A DNA stretch of 64,000 nt. Origin: Scalesia atractyloides (lineage: Eukaryota; Streptophyta; Magnoliopsida; Asterales; Asteraceae). The position numbers and the translations under genes were made by a program. The notes beneath the pieces are model-generated. The model saw only the letters and a program-made list of their open reading frames with translations. It did no database searches and was not told where the DNA came from. Shown here in pieces: positions 1 through 11,275 of this stretch. The stretch covers positions 90,828,240-90,892,239 of the forward strand of contig CAMTDV010000023.1 in assembly GCA_947069175.1 (NCBI GenBank). Reading direction: 5' to 3'. Each line of letters starts with the position of its first letter. Within the stretch, counting starts at the first letter, position 1.

Positions 1-662
1 GATTTGTTATCAGTTGATTATATAGTAGTATGATCTGTATACGTATGAGTGTATCTATATTTATTATTTATATGAGCTGTTAGGCAGATTGTGAACTAGT
101 TTTGATTTGGTTATAAATGTAGTCATGTAGATGACTGTCGCATTTATTTTGAAGCTGTTGTTAGGCAGATTGTGAACTAGTTTTGATTTGGTTATAAATG
201 TAGAGGACTGTCGCATTTATTTTGAAGCTGTTGATGATAGTAGTTGAATAAGTAAACAAATGAGGCTGTTCTTGATTTTATGTGAATTTGGGCTTCCACG
301 ATCTTTTTTATTAGTTTTTAAATTCGAATCAAGTTTGTAAGCTTTCAAGTTTGGTGGTTGTATGCAATTTTTTCATAGTTGATTGCATAAAAGTAGCATG
401 ATTACCTGATCTGTATATTGATGTATAATACGTCTAGAAAACAGATTTGTACTGATGGTGTGTGTATTAAGTAAACAGACAACTTTGATGCAACCAACTT
501 TTTTCTTGCCATCTAAATTAATTTGAATACAAAAAGGAGTTTCTAGTGATCGCGTATGCTAAACCAATACATATTTTTGCTGAAAAATGGCTTATATCTA
601 AAAACATACATCATGTATACTTACATTCTACTTGTTCTACGTATATTTAGGGCTCTTCAAGC
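1..662. other. 5' flank of the TBC gene, probable 5'UTR intron
   Basis: No coding sequence is visible. The stretch is T-rich and intron-like and ends in a good acceptor (tatatttag, AG at 649-650) followed by 12 nt before the start codon at 663. This suggests that the first coding exon is preceded by an intron in the 5'UTR whose first part lies left of the window. It contains a 75-bp tandem duplication, listed separately. Confidence 0.45.
76..225. repeat. tandem duplication, unit about 75 bp, two copies
   Basis: Copy 1 (76-152) and copy 2 (153-225) share the run gcagattgtgaactagtttt and continue to gactgtcgcatttattttga. They differ by a few bases and a 4-bp deletion, so the duplication is fairly recent. 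Confidence 0.9.
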
Positions 663-3600
663 ATGACTCGTAATGACAGTAGCAAGCGAAGCTCTTCTAC
701 TGATCCAGAAGATGCTGAAGTAGTGTACCTGAAGGATAATGTGACGATTCATCCAACTCAATATGCTGCAGAAAGGATCAGTGGGCGTTTGAAGTTGATT
801 AAGCAAGGTTCTTCACTGTTTATGGTAATGTTCTCTTGTTGTGAAGCACTATTCATTTTTTTGATACATGATCTGTTAATCATTTTATTGTGATAGTAAG
901 ATATACTTTTTTTTGTCATAATAGACGTGGATACCTTATAAAGTCCAAAGCTCAAATGCCAGACCGTCTGCAGGAGGTTAGCCTCATCTTTTGATTGTTT
1001 GTGGTGTATCAGACTGTATATAATATATATCTTATTTTTTGTTTGTATATGTTTGGGATATGTGGATCTGATGATTAGTGTTGTTTTATGCAGACAAAAA
1101 TCTGTACACCATAAAAGCATTACCGTTTTCTGATATACAGTCTATTCGTCGGCATACACCAACAATTGGGTGGCAGTACGTTATTGTTGTATCATCAGGT
1201 AGGCTAATACATGTGAAATGTTTAAGTTTATATGTGAGATGTTGACGTAATTCCACCTAGACATTACTAAAGAGCCATGACAACCTCTTCTTTTCAAATC
1301 CTTGTTGCTATTATTGTTCAAACATGTTCTGTTTGCTAGTTTTTATAAGTATTTTAGAATATACAATTGCATTTAGTATTTTAGAATATACAATTGCATT
1401 TTTATTTACTTGATTTCAGCCTGACCGAAAGTTTATACAGGTCTGGCATTCCCTCCGCTCTACTTCTATAGTGGTGGAGTACGAGAATTTCTAGCTACAA
1501 TTAAGCAACATGTTCTTATTGTCAGGTTTGTGCTCTTTCTTATGTAGGATCCTTGTGTAATCCAATATGGTCTTGCTGTTGCATAGGTAGATTACTTTTC
1601 ACGACTATTATCACAAGGACCCTTGGTAATTAGTAAAAGTAACGGACTACATTTTAAATGAATTGTTTAATTACAATGGAGGAACCCAATGGACTACATT
1701 TTAAATGAATTGTTTAAATACAATGGAGGAACCCTCAATATGTAGGAAACAAACCCTAGAGGCTAGAGAAATCTAACTCAGGCCCGTGGGCTAAACATAT
1801 ATATGTTTTACAGTATTCTAGAGGGAAACTTATTTATCCGATTATATTAAATCAGCAATGCACGCATGGTGAGTGGTGACACTAGCGTGATACACTGGTA
1901 CATATTAACCCTAGATGATATCTCACAGTATGTTAATTTCTTCTCCTGTTGACTTTGATACAATAGTGATCTTTTGGCATGTGATGTTTGTAAGGAAGTT
2001 GGCGTTACATTCTCTAAAATAACAACAACAATAATAAGAAAAAGCAATATAAGTTACATATTGTAATTACCAGCTATCAGCTCACCTAGCAAACAAGAAC
2101 AAGAAGCCTCCTATTCTGGATTGGTTGTAGCTACACTCTCTTTTAAGATTTCATGTTTTTAAAACTTGTATTGCTTGCTCTTCCTGTTAATATAATTGCT
2201 TAAAGTATTATAAGCTATCTTCATCAAAAATATGTTGTTGCAGGTTATTTCATCTTAAGCCTATGCCTATCAGATTGTATTACATATGTAACTCAAACGT
2301 ACGAGTCATATGTTTGAGAAGGTCAACCGCATGAGCCATACATTTGTAGTAGGGCAGACGCATGAGTCATACGGTTGGAACGTTTAACCGTATGAGTCAT
2401 ACGCCTATAAGTAGGTTGACTCATGCATCTGGGTCAGAATTCTGCCATGCGTCTGAGTTACTATTTTGTCACGTTCTAGGTGAAACTGTCAAAATCATTC
2501 CGGATAATACAAAACGTTTATTTACCTGTTCGTGCCGCACATCTTGTTAGCCAAATTGTAGAATTTTGTGTGTTAAATGTTTAATCACGTAAAACAAGAT
2601 CCAGCAATGGGATTTCAATTGTTTCTAATTAGATCTGTTTTGCCACAGGTCTTCAGAAGATGCAAATCTGTTTCTTGTAAATAACTTCCAAGATCCTCTT
2701 CAGGTATTAGTCTTTTTGATTTAGCTCATAGGAAGAACTGTTACTTTTTTATTTTTTCTGGGTTCGTATTCATTCAGTGGTTATTAAACTTTGTTTGCAG
2801 TTTCATTTACATATGTTATTTAAAAATGTGTTATCAGAGAACGTTGTCTTCATTGGAGCTTCCAGGATCTCTTGCAAGCAGAATCCCTTCATCATCAGGT
2901 TCTACCTCCGATAACAATTTGAACAACAAGCATACGTCAGAAGATGGTCATTCGAGTAGTACACAACGAAACAACAAACAGAGACAAAAAAGTCACGATC
3001 CAGCTCGAGATATTTCAATCCATGTTTTGGAGAAATTTTCACTTGTCACAAAGTTTGCTCGAGAGACAACTTCCCAGCTTTTTCGTGATAACCTTATTGA
3101 TGGTCATGGTCCCAATGAGAAAAGGAGGACTAATTGGGCTTCTAAAGACCACCAGTCACAAGATATGACTTCTAATGATATAGAAGTTGTTCCCAAGAGA
3201 GTTCCTGTTCCCTCTGATCCTATAGAGGTAAATTTTTATATAAATATTAAGTTGGAAGATGGATGTTACTTTTTGTCGTAATTCAAGATGAGCATGTTGA
3301 AAACTTAGTTTTAAGGTACATTTAAACCAAGATAAAGTAATGCCCTTCGGACAGGGATAAATTATTCATTTTTTTATAAATAGCTATGTATTATTTAGAG
3401 AGTTTTTCTATATATAGAGTATGTACTAAGAAGGGGAAATACCATAAAAAACACTATGCTTTTTGTTTTTTCTCACAAAAGTCACTTCACAATTTTTTGC
3501 ATATAAAAAAGGAATAATGGATTTTAATAATCCCAATTATTTGCCATTGGCCGGCAATGGTCCCAACCTCAAAAAATTCTACTGGTGGTCCCATCTTTTA

Positions 3601-6600
3601 ACATATTGGCCTTCAATGGACCTTGGAGAACAGAATCCTAAGCCGTTAGTCTCCGGTCACCGGAAAGACGTTTTTGGTCGGAAAAAGGTTCCTACAGGTC
3701 CGATCTATGGTTACAAACAGGTTTGGGACGAAAACTTTGAGTTTTCCAGCTAAAAAGTTTAGTTTTGTGACCAAAAAGAAGTTTTCCGGCAAAAAAGGAG
3801 TTTTCCGGCGACCTTAATAATTAGGGCTTTTTACTAGAAAAGGTTCCTAAAGGTGCGTAATAAGGTTACAAAGAGGTTTGAGACGAAAAGGTTGAGTTTT
3901 TCGGCCAAAAACGTTTTTCCGGCTACCGGAGACTAACGACGATAGGGTTCTGTTGGTTAGGGTCCCATGAAGGCCAATATGTGAAAAGTTGGGACCGTTA
4001 GCAACGGGCAATAGTTGAGATTATTAAAATCCATTATTCCTATAAAAAAACTACACTTTTTCTGTTTTTTTCGTGCAAAAGTCACTCAACAATTTTTTAC
4101 ACATAAAAGTCACTCAACATGGCAATTTGGAATTTTTATTTTTGTTTTAAATAACATGTAATAAAGTTTTTCTTTGACAAATTCCATATTTGCACCAATA
4201 TTACAAAACCTTTCCACATTAGTGACGTGAACTTTTATTTACAATATTCGACTTTTTAACTCATAGCCGAATAAGGTGTAAATGATGTAAAGGAGAATAC
4301 ACTTATATATAATAGTTAAACTTAAAAATTTTAATTCATAAAATTTATGATTTTGTAAAAACCATAGTTAGTTATATTGATCTGTTTGAAACAAATAAAA
4401 TTGTAGATGAATTCTTGAGATGTTCTAACAAAGTAATTTACAACTGGTGCAAGAAAATAAAGAATGTTAGCATGGAATTTGGAATCTAAGACATGTCTCC
4501 ACACATGTTCTTTTGTGTCATATGTTGATTATATATTTTTTATTTGAAAAAAAAGATTCATTTAGTTACATTGTTAAGTGACTTATGTGAGAAAAAACAG
4601 ATAGTACAGTTTTTCTATGTGCAAAAATTGCTGAGCGACTTTTGCGAGTATAGTGTTTTTTACGTGCAAGAAGTTGTGGAGTGACTTTTATGAGAAAAAA
4701 CAGAAAGTATAGTGTTTAATGATATTTTCCCTACTAAGAAAAAATCAAGAGTACTATATATATCTAGGCCTTAGGGAAGCTGAACTACTGAAACTTAATG
4801 GCTCTAAGATCTAAGTTCATGTACATAGCAAATGAAAAGGCTGGTCTTTACTTACGAAAGTTAGATGTTTGGAAGACATAATTCAATCACAATCTTTTCT
4901 AATTAATTGAAAGGAGTAAAAAGTGAGCTTAACCAATAAAGATGACTGCATTATGATAATTAACCAAAATAGAAACGTTAGTGTGTCACTTGTTAGGTTG
5001 CAAAGCTGTGCTTATAGTTATCATAGATACATGAATGACTCCTTAGTTTTCCAACATTTAGCATATATGAACTTTGTATGAGAATCCAAATACTGTCCTT
5101 TTGATGAGTGTTCACTGTTCACAGATCGATTTCTTAGTTTTTACCTTGTTCATTTTTCTTTGTATTTTTGGCAGTTCGATAAAATAACACTGGTATGGGG
5201 ACAACCACGACAACATCCTCTAGGGCTTCAAGAGGTAAGGCACACTTTTTTGTACAAGCTCATGAAAAATCATCATCATGATTTAAGATTCACGAGTTTT
5301 CAAAATACCTTTAAATGGTTTCAAATATCTTCTTGTTTTGCCACTTTGTTTGGTGTAAGAAGTAAGTTTTGCGGTTCAAATTATTGTTTACAGTGAAGAA
5401 AAGTATTAAAGTACATGGATGGTCCCTGTGGTTAATAAAAAATCAGATTTAGTCCCTAATATTTCAAATGTACACGGACGCTTCCTGTTGTTTACACTTT
5501 GTAACGCATTTAGTCCCTAGCCAACAAATCTAAAGGTTTTAGCATGTCCAAGTTAGGGACTAAATGTGTTACAAAGTGCAAACCACAGGGACCATCCTTG
5601 TACTTTTGGAAAAAGTTGGGGACTAAATGCGTTACAAAGTGCAAACCATAGGGACCATCTGTGAACTTTTGGAAAGATGTGGACCAAATTCAAAATTTTG
5701 GTAAACCATAGGGACCATTCGTGTACTTTATTATGTTTTTGCCTGAAGGGTATTTGTCGTATCTGCTGCTTTTGTTCTTTCACCTGAACAAACATAAATT
5801 TCAAATCCCTTCTTACACGTACACACTTTTCAAAAAGGGAAGTAGTGGTACTTGTAGGTCTTTTGACTGATAGACTTTTTTATACAGTGGTCAACATGTT
5901 TTGATTATGAAGGCCGTATTGTAGATCCAAATGCTTTGAAAAAGAGAATATTCTACGGGGGAGTAGAGCATAACTTGCGGAAAGAGGTATGTTTTTATTT
6001 TATTCTGGAATTATTGGGTTTTGACACTTTTCTCTATTTGCATAGTGGAACTAAACCTTTTGATGATGCTTGATTTTCAGGTTTGGCCATTTTTATTGGG
6101 ATATTATTCATACGATTCTACAGATGCGGAGAGGGAGTATGCTGTGTCTGTTAAGAAGTCGGAGTATGAGACTATAAAAAACCAATGGCAGGTATGTAAT
6201 TAAGTTTTCTCCAAACGAATAGCGCCTTAGAACTATGTCATGGGTTCTTTTCTTCCCTTTCCTTGCAGAAAGTATTATCTTTCCCTTTGGCTTTTATTGT
6301 ATAGCCTAACGGAAACCTGACTCGATTAGTTAATTGTATCGAAATGTTGAACTCCAACTCAGAAACATTTATAAACAGATTATCCGTGCTGACTGGTTTA
6401 CCACCCGTTTCGATGACTAGAGTCATTGAGATCCATAACCCAAGTACCCAACTATAAAAAGACATAATCTAATACAATATCAAAAAAGACAAAGGAAACT
6501 AATATAAGTTGAGCGGTGCTTCCACGCTTACCGCTTACAACGTTTAGTTGTAGGCTGTAGCTGTAGTGGGCTGCAAACGAACCGGACGAATCGTGTTCGT

Positions 6601-9600
6601 TTGTTAAGGAAATATGTGTTCCGCGAACTGTTCATGAACGCTTCCCGAACGAGATTTTATGTTCGGGTTCGTTCGTTAAAGAAATGAATTCGCTGGTGTT
6701 CATTTGTTAATTTTAGGCAACAAGCACAAATGAACGTTCATGAACACAGATTAATGTTCATGAAAACAAAGGAAACAAACGAACACAAACAAGAGTTCAT
6801 GAACAAAATATATAATACAATGATACTTATTAAACATTATATTCGTCGGAATTTTGAAGTATTTAAATATAATACAAAAACTAAAAACACTAATGAACTA
6901 TCGAACACAAACGAAAACGTTACCGAACGTTGACGAACATATATGAACGAACTTGGCGTCTGTTCATGTTTGTTCATTTAACTAAACAAACGAAATTTAT
7001 TGTTTGTATTTGTTCATTTATTAAAAGAACGAACACAAACGAACTTTCCGCCGAATGGTTCAATTGTTCGCTGAACGTTCGGCTGGTTTACAGCCTGTAA
7101 CATGTTATTGAATTGGTAAGGGCAAACCAAACCTGACCTCTTTATTATCAGGTTACCTGTGTCAACATGTTTACATATAAAATCCATTAAGCTCCATCTC
7201 TAACCTTTATATTTCATGTCTTGTTGGGGATTGCCCCCTATGTTTTATGAAGGAGTATCATATTTGTTTGTCCCAATTTTCTTCTGCAGAGCATTTCTCC
7301 AGAACAGGCGAAAAGATTTACAAAATTCAGAGAAAGGAAAGGCCTTATCGAGAAAGATGTGGTATGAGTAGGACCATAGATTAAAATACACTTCAAGTTA
7401 TTTACAATGTGAGCCATTTTATTAATAGTTAAATGATTACTTATTTTTTCAAGGTAAGGACTGACAGATCACTGTCGTTTTATGATGGTGATGACAATCC
7501 CAATGTACGCCTCATGCATGACATCTTGTTGACTTACTCATTCTACAACTTTGATCTTGGTTACTGTCAGGTATTCCACTGGCATTGTCAGTTATTTTTG
7601 CTAAGAGTATGATCACTTGAAAGGCTATATTAGACATAGCATAATGGGCTTGTCGGATGGTTTGGGTGACTAATCAAAACGAGTTCAAGTCAGCGATACT
7701 TTTTGGTATCCGTCTATATGGAACATGTTTAGTTGGGTTGATGGGAAACACTTTTTTGTTCTAAAGTGTGAAGTTTTTTTAAAAAGTTTAAAAGTAAAAA
7801 AAGATCAATAATAACATATCATTTCAAAAGATGTACTTGTTGAATTAAACGATGTTGAACGTTTTATGAAAAATTGTTCTTTTGGGTGACATTCAACCTG
7901 TTTTCTTTTTAGATATTTTTTTTGTTTTACCTGTTTGTCTTGTTTGAGATATAAAGACTGTAAAGAGTAAAGTACATGGATGGTCCGTGTGGTTTACAAA
8001 AATTTTGGATTTGGTTCCTAGCTTTTCAAAAGTGCACAGATGGTCCCAGTGGTTTACACTTTGTAACACATTTAGTCCCCAACTTTGCCAAAAGTTACAT
8101 GGTGGTCCTAGTGGATTGCACTTTGTAATGCATTTAGTCCCTAACTTGGACCTGGTGAAACCTTTAGATTTGTTGACTGTGGACTAAATGTGTTACAAAG
8201 TGCAAACCACAGGGACCATCCATAACACTTTTGGAAAGCTAGGACCAAATCCAAAATTTTGGTAAACCACAGGGACCATAGGTGTACTTTACTCAACAAA
8301 AAAATATCTTTTCAAAAGGATGAACTTTTTGAATGAAACGATTTCAAGGTTTTATGAATTAAAATTATTCTTTGGGCGACATTCAACCTTTTTCCTTTTT
8401 GAATATTTTTTTTGTTTGACCTGTTTGCGTTGTTTGAGATATAAAGATTGTAAAAAGGTAACCCAATTTGACGGACCCGTTGATAAGTAAATAGCTGATA
8501 TCAGTCTTTACTATTTTGATTTACTTGTTGAAGTTTTTTGTTCAACTGATTTACTTTGCTTATGTTTTAGATATGTTTTCCTATGTAAAAACATATGTTT
8601 TCACTCCCCGTAGATATACACAATCTTTTTGCTAATAAATATCATAATTTTGTTAGGGCATGAGTGATCTCCTGTCTCCAATATTATTCATAATGAAGGA
8701 TGAATCAGAAGCATTCTGGTGTTTTGTTTCTCTATTGGAACGACTTGGGCCAAATTTCAACCGTGATCAGAGTGGCATGCACTCTCAACTGTTTGCACTG
8801 TCCAAGGTCTTTTCTCTATCTCTCCCTCCCACTGTGTGTGTGTGTGTTAGCACATGTACATTGTATGTCACATGCATTGTTTGTCAAAACATGAAGCTAG
8901 AGGTGACTGTTTTGACCTTGATTTGGGTAAAAAAATATAATTTTTTAGCTAAAATGGACATGGATCAGATGAGTTGAAAATCACCTGAAGTCATTCAAAA
9001 TGCATAAAAAGTACACGAATGGTCCCTATGATTTATTAAAATTTTGGATTTATTAAAAAAGAAAAGACACTGTTTGTGGACCGGCCTCAAGGCATTCCTT
9101 TACGACCCACACTAAGAACTTAAGGGATGGTGTTGGATAAAACCAAAAGCAACTTTCAACGTTTTAGCAGTTTTAGTTTCTGTTTTTTTTTTCTGCGGTG
9201 GTTATAGCTCACTGAAAATGTCCTGTTGAATGTGTTAAGTGCTTTTGTCGACACCACGTATACAAAATAATGTCACATTAACTGAAAATAGAAGTTAAGT
9301 GACATAACCACTTCAAAAATGTTTGGGTTCTAGACCTGCTTAAAATGTTGAAAGTTGGTTTTTTGGTTAGTTTTATTCAACATTAACCTACATATAAACT
9401 TGTTCAACATAAGCATTTAATTGTTTAACTGGTCAAAATGCCATTTTTGACGAGTCATAAAAAGCTAATTGCTTAACTTTTCTTTGTGATGCTGACTTAA
9501 TGAGCATCCTTAACTGTTATGTGTGTATGACTATGGAATTGTCGTTTGGGACATTTGTATTGATATATAATGCTTCCAACATGTTTTTCCCCTTTTGGTG

Positions 9601-10108
9601 TTTGACAGTTAGTGGAACTGCTGGACAGTCCGTTACATAATTACTTTAAACAGAATGACTGCTTGAACTATTTCTTCTGTTTCCGCTGGCTTCTTATTCA
9701 GTTCAAAAGGCAAGTCATTATCCCAGTCTTTGAGTTCGGTACAAAATTTCTTCTAATTATTATTGGTCATGTCATCTCAGGGAGTTCGAGTACGAAAAAA
9801 CACTAAGGTTATGGGAGGTATTATGGACTCACTACCCTAGTGAGCATCTTCATCTTTACGTATGTATCGCCATCCTTAAAAGACACCGAGCCAAAATAAT
9901 GGGGGAGCAAATGGACTTCGATACCCTTCTAAAGTTCATCAATGAGTTAAGCGGTCAAATCGACCTTGATCCTATTCTTCGTGACGCAGAGGCTCTATGT
10001 GTGTGTGCTGGTGAAAACGGTGCCGCCTCAATTCCGCCAGGAACCCCACCTTCGTTACCCATCGAAGATTCCTCCATATATCATAACCAAGACGATGAGG
10101 TGTTGTAA
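663..10108 (+). CDS. TBC domain Rab GTPase-activating protein (GYP7 / TBC1D15-like), 14 coding exons
   Basis: Coding exons: 663-824, 925-976, 1094-1198, 1441-1525, 2649-2703, 2838-3227, 5175-5234, 5888-5986, 6081-6191, 7290-7361, 7454-7570, 8657-8806, 9609-9709, 9781-10108. They sum to 1887 nt, an open frame of 628 residues plus stop. Residues about 20-135 (VYLKDNVTIHPTQ, then LYTIKALPFSDIQSIRRHTP) form the N-terminal PH-like/Rab-binding region of plant GYP7-type proteins. A Ser/Asn-rich linker with basic patches follows. The TBC domain runs from about 327 (GGVEHNLRKEVWPFLLG) to about 540. The IxxDxxR arginine-finger motif is I393-D396-R399, and the glutamine finger is Y434-C435-Q436, split by intron 11 (YCQ|GMSD). 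By family knowledge it accelerates GTP hydrolysis by a Rab GTPase in membrane traffic; the Rab partner cannot be read here. All introns are GT-AG except intron 13, which is GC-AG. The start at 663 fits the family N-terminus. The frame is intact, so the gene is probably functional. Confidence 0.93.
1349..1402. repeat. 27-bp tandem duplication in TBC intron 3
   Basis: The string attttagaatatacaattgc occurs twice in direct succession just upstream of the exon 4 acceptor. Confidence 0.85.
1644..1737. repeat. 47-bp tandem duplication in TBC intron 4
   Basis: Two adjacent copies start at 1644 and 1691 with ggactacattttaaatgaat and end in caatggaggaaccc. They are nearly identical. Confidence 0.9.
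2299..2430. repeat. degenerate 30-bp tandem array with TGAGTCAT cores in TBC intron 4
   Basis: The cores gagtcata (2303), tgagccat (2332), tgagtcat (2363) and tgagtcat (2393) recur at a 30-31 bp spacing, each set in a cgcatgagtcatacg-like context. An inverted ttgactcatgc follows at 2417. TGAGTCA is the classical bZIP (GCN4/AP-1-type) core. The regulatory meaning is only a suggestion. Confidence 0.7.
3433..4731. mobile_element. non-autonomous Mutator-like (MULE) element in TBC intron 6
   Basis: A perfect 9-bp target duplication TACTAAGAA flanks it at 3424-3432 and 4732-4740, the hallmark length for Mutator elements. Long terminal inverted repeats of more than 50 bp open with ggggaaatacca and contain tgttttttctca and aaaagtcac, mirrored at 4640-4731. 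Extra subterminal copies of the caaaagtcactcaacaattt motif are present. No transposase is encoded, and a second element is nested inside. Confidence 0.88.
3511..4040. mobile_element. 530-bp MULE-like MITE nested inside the MULE
   Basis: Perfect 22-bp inverted ends occupy 3511-3532 and 4019-4040, opening with ggaataatggattttaataa. A perfect 9-bp direct repeat tataaaaaa flanks it (3502-3510 and 4041-4049). The arms continue as imperfect inverted repeats inward. A 96-codon ORF over its left part is a chance reading frame. Confidence 0.85.
5403..5735. mobile_element. MITE in TBC intron 7 (aaagtacatggatggtccc family)
   Basis: The left end aaagtacatggatggtccct is mirrored by the right end agggaccattcgtgtacttt. 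The interior contains repeated direct and inverted copies of tttgtaacgcatttagtccc. It belongs to the same family as the copy in intron 11. The target duplication is not clear. Confidence 0.75.
6569..7095. mobile_element. hAT-like non-autonomous element in TBC intron 9
   Basis: The ends ggctgcaaacgaacc and gttcggctggtttacagcc form terminal inverted repeats. The interior is built from ttcatgaac / gttcgtttg words. A related, longer element with ends agggttgtaaa lies at 18851-19552. The flanking 8-mers (ctgtagtg, tgtaacat) match poorly, so the exact borders are uncertain. Confidence 0.65.
7822..8453. repeat. direct repeat pair (about 143 bp each) flanking a MITE in TBC intron 11
   Basis: 7822-7964 and 8312-8453 are diverged direct copies sharing gacattcaacct and tgtttgagatataaaga. 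The MITE at 7968-8292 sits between them, so the intron underwent a local duplication around or before the insertion. Confidence 0.8.
7968..8292. mobile_element. MITE in TBC intron 11 (same family as the intron 7 copy)
   Basis: The left end aaagtacatggatggtccg with caaaattttggatttggt is mirrored at the right by ccaaatccaaaattttggta and accatag-gtgtacttt. The interior repeats tttgtaacacatttagtccc. A fragment of the same left end also occurs at 9006-9053 in intron 12. Confidence 0.8.
9006..9053. mobile_element. fragment of the same MITE family in TBC intron 12
   Basis: Only the left terminus is recognisable: aaaagtacacgaatggtccc followed by attaaaattttggattta. No right end is present. Confidence 0.55.
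9710..9780 (+). other. GC-AG intron 13 of the TBC gene (71 bp)
   Basis: The donor is AAAAG|GCAAGT, the consensus context for GC-AG introns, and the acceptor is catctcag|GG. Joining AG to GGAG keeps the frame (QFKR-EFEYEKTLR), which matches the family. No GT donor nearby gives that join. Confidence 0.8.
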
Positions 10109-10129
10109 AACATGATTCCAGTGAAGAAA

Positions 10130-10135
10130 AATAAA
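10130..10135 (+). promoter_or_regulatory. candidate poly(A) signal of the TBC gene
   Basis: AATAAA lies 22 nt after the stop codon. That is early for a plant 3'UTR, so other signals downstream may be used instead. Confidence 0.35.
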
Positions 10136-10847
10136 GGGTAAAATCCCGTCGGGTGAGTAAATGTTATAATGATGCATAAAGATTTGTTTTAGCATGTTAA
10201 TTCCTGTATTTAAAAGAAATCGATCTTGCGAATTGTAGTATGTCCGTTAAATCGTAGATCATCAACCGTTTATACCGTGTTAAGATAAACGTATGAAAGT
10301 TCTATTTCTTATTTGCTGGAAATTATAGTACTTTGTACTTGTAAGTGTAGAGTAATTTTGACTTATTTACTTCTGAATATGTCTCGAATAGGTTTTTTTT
10401 TAATCGCTGGTGGGCACAAAAATGTTTTAAAGGAAACATGTGTATTATTAATGTGTATATAATAGCAAATTTGATGACAAGGTTCATGTTATGGACTTCT
10501 GGTGATCCTCCCTTTAGATGGTAATGGTATCAAATTTGGGACATTGATGAATTCAGGCAAACCTTGAAAATAAAATCGTCATTTAAGCTCATTATCTCAT
10601 AGCAAACAGATCTTTTGACAAACCTTTAATATAATATGACGTTTTCCTTTACTTGGGCTTCACCGTCCTTAGCCACCGCTGCCCTTCACCTACACTCCAC
10701 CCCTCAACCCTCCAGCGACATCTCACACCACCACCAAGGCTACCACCTCCACCTGCCACTCCTGACCCCCCCCCCCCCCCCTCATTTTAAAATTTTCAAA
10801 TTCTGTTCTCCTGCCTACACCTGCAACTCCCAAGGCCACTACTCCAC
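10136..10847. other. 3' flank of the TBC gene, no gene seen
   Basis: AT-rich non-coding DNA followed by a C-rich simple-sequence stretch (10640-10850) with a run of 14 C around 10767-10780. The short ORFs here are made of low-complexity Pro/His/Ser and are not credible. Confidence 0.6.
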
Positions 10848-11003
10848 CTAGGGGCGGACCTAGCATGTTACTAGGGTAATCCTGCTACCCCTTGACGCTC
10901 CGATGATAGTGTAAATTTTGGAAAAATTTGACGTTTTTTCGATTTCGTTACCCCTTTTTGTATGAAATGTTACCTCAATAAAGATTTTCTAGATCCGCCA
11001 CTG
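10848..11003. mobile_element. hAT-type MITE, copy 1 of the CAGGGGCGGA family
   Basis: The left end ctaggggcggacc and right end agatccgccactg form the terminal inverted repeats. A 7-bp direct repeat actccac flanks it (10841-10847 and 11004-11010). The interior gctaccccttgacgctccg and gacgttttttcgatttcgtt is shared with the other copies at 11113, 15008 and 40157. Confidence 0.88.
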
Positions 11004-11112
11004 ACTCCACAACTACCATCCCACTGCCCCGTCACCATACTTAGCCACCATTCGATACTAAAGTCGATTTAAGTAATAGCTCACACATTCGATACTAAAG
11101 TCGATTTAACAG

Positions 11113-11267
11113 CAGGGGCGGACCTACCTTAGGGGAAGGGGTAGCCTCCGCTACCCTTTCGTGCTCCGGCGGTAGTGTTAATTTTGGAAAAATATGACGT
11201 TTTTTCGATTTCGTTGCCCTTTTTTATAAAACGTTACCCCTACGAAGATTTTCTAGATCCGCCACTG
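11113..11267. mobile_element. hAT-type MITE, copy 2 of the CAGGGGCGGA family
   Basis: Ends CAGGGGCGGAC and GATCCGCCACTG. A perfect 8-bp target duplication TTTAACAG (11105-11112 and 11268-11275) places the family in the hAT superfamily. Length 155 bp. Confidence 0.93.
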
Positions 11268-11275
11268 TTTAACAG

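Noticed and set aside
663..893. 76-codon single-exon gene
   Set aside because: First exon of the TBC gene plus read-through into intron 1; donor at 825.
9612..9806. 64-codon ORF continuing past QFKR
   Set aside because: Read-through of the 71-bp GC-AG intron 13; the conserved protein resumes at 9781.
10636..10851. 71-codon Pro/His-rich ORF
   Set aside because: Low-complexity C-rich DNA with a C14 run; no start context or homology.
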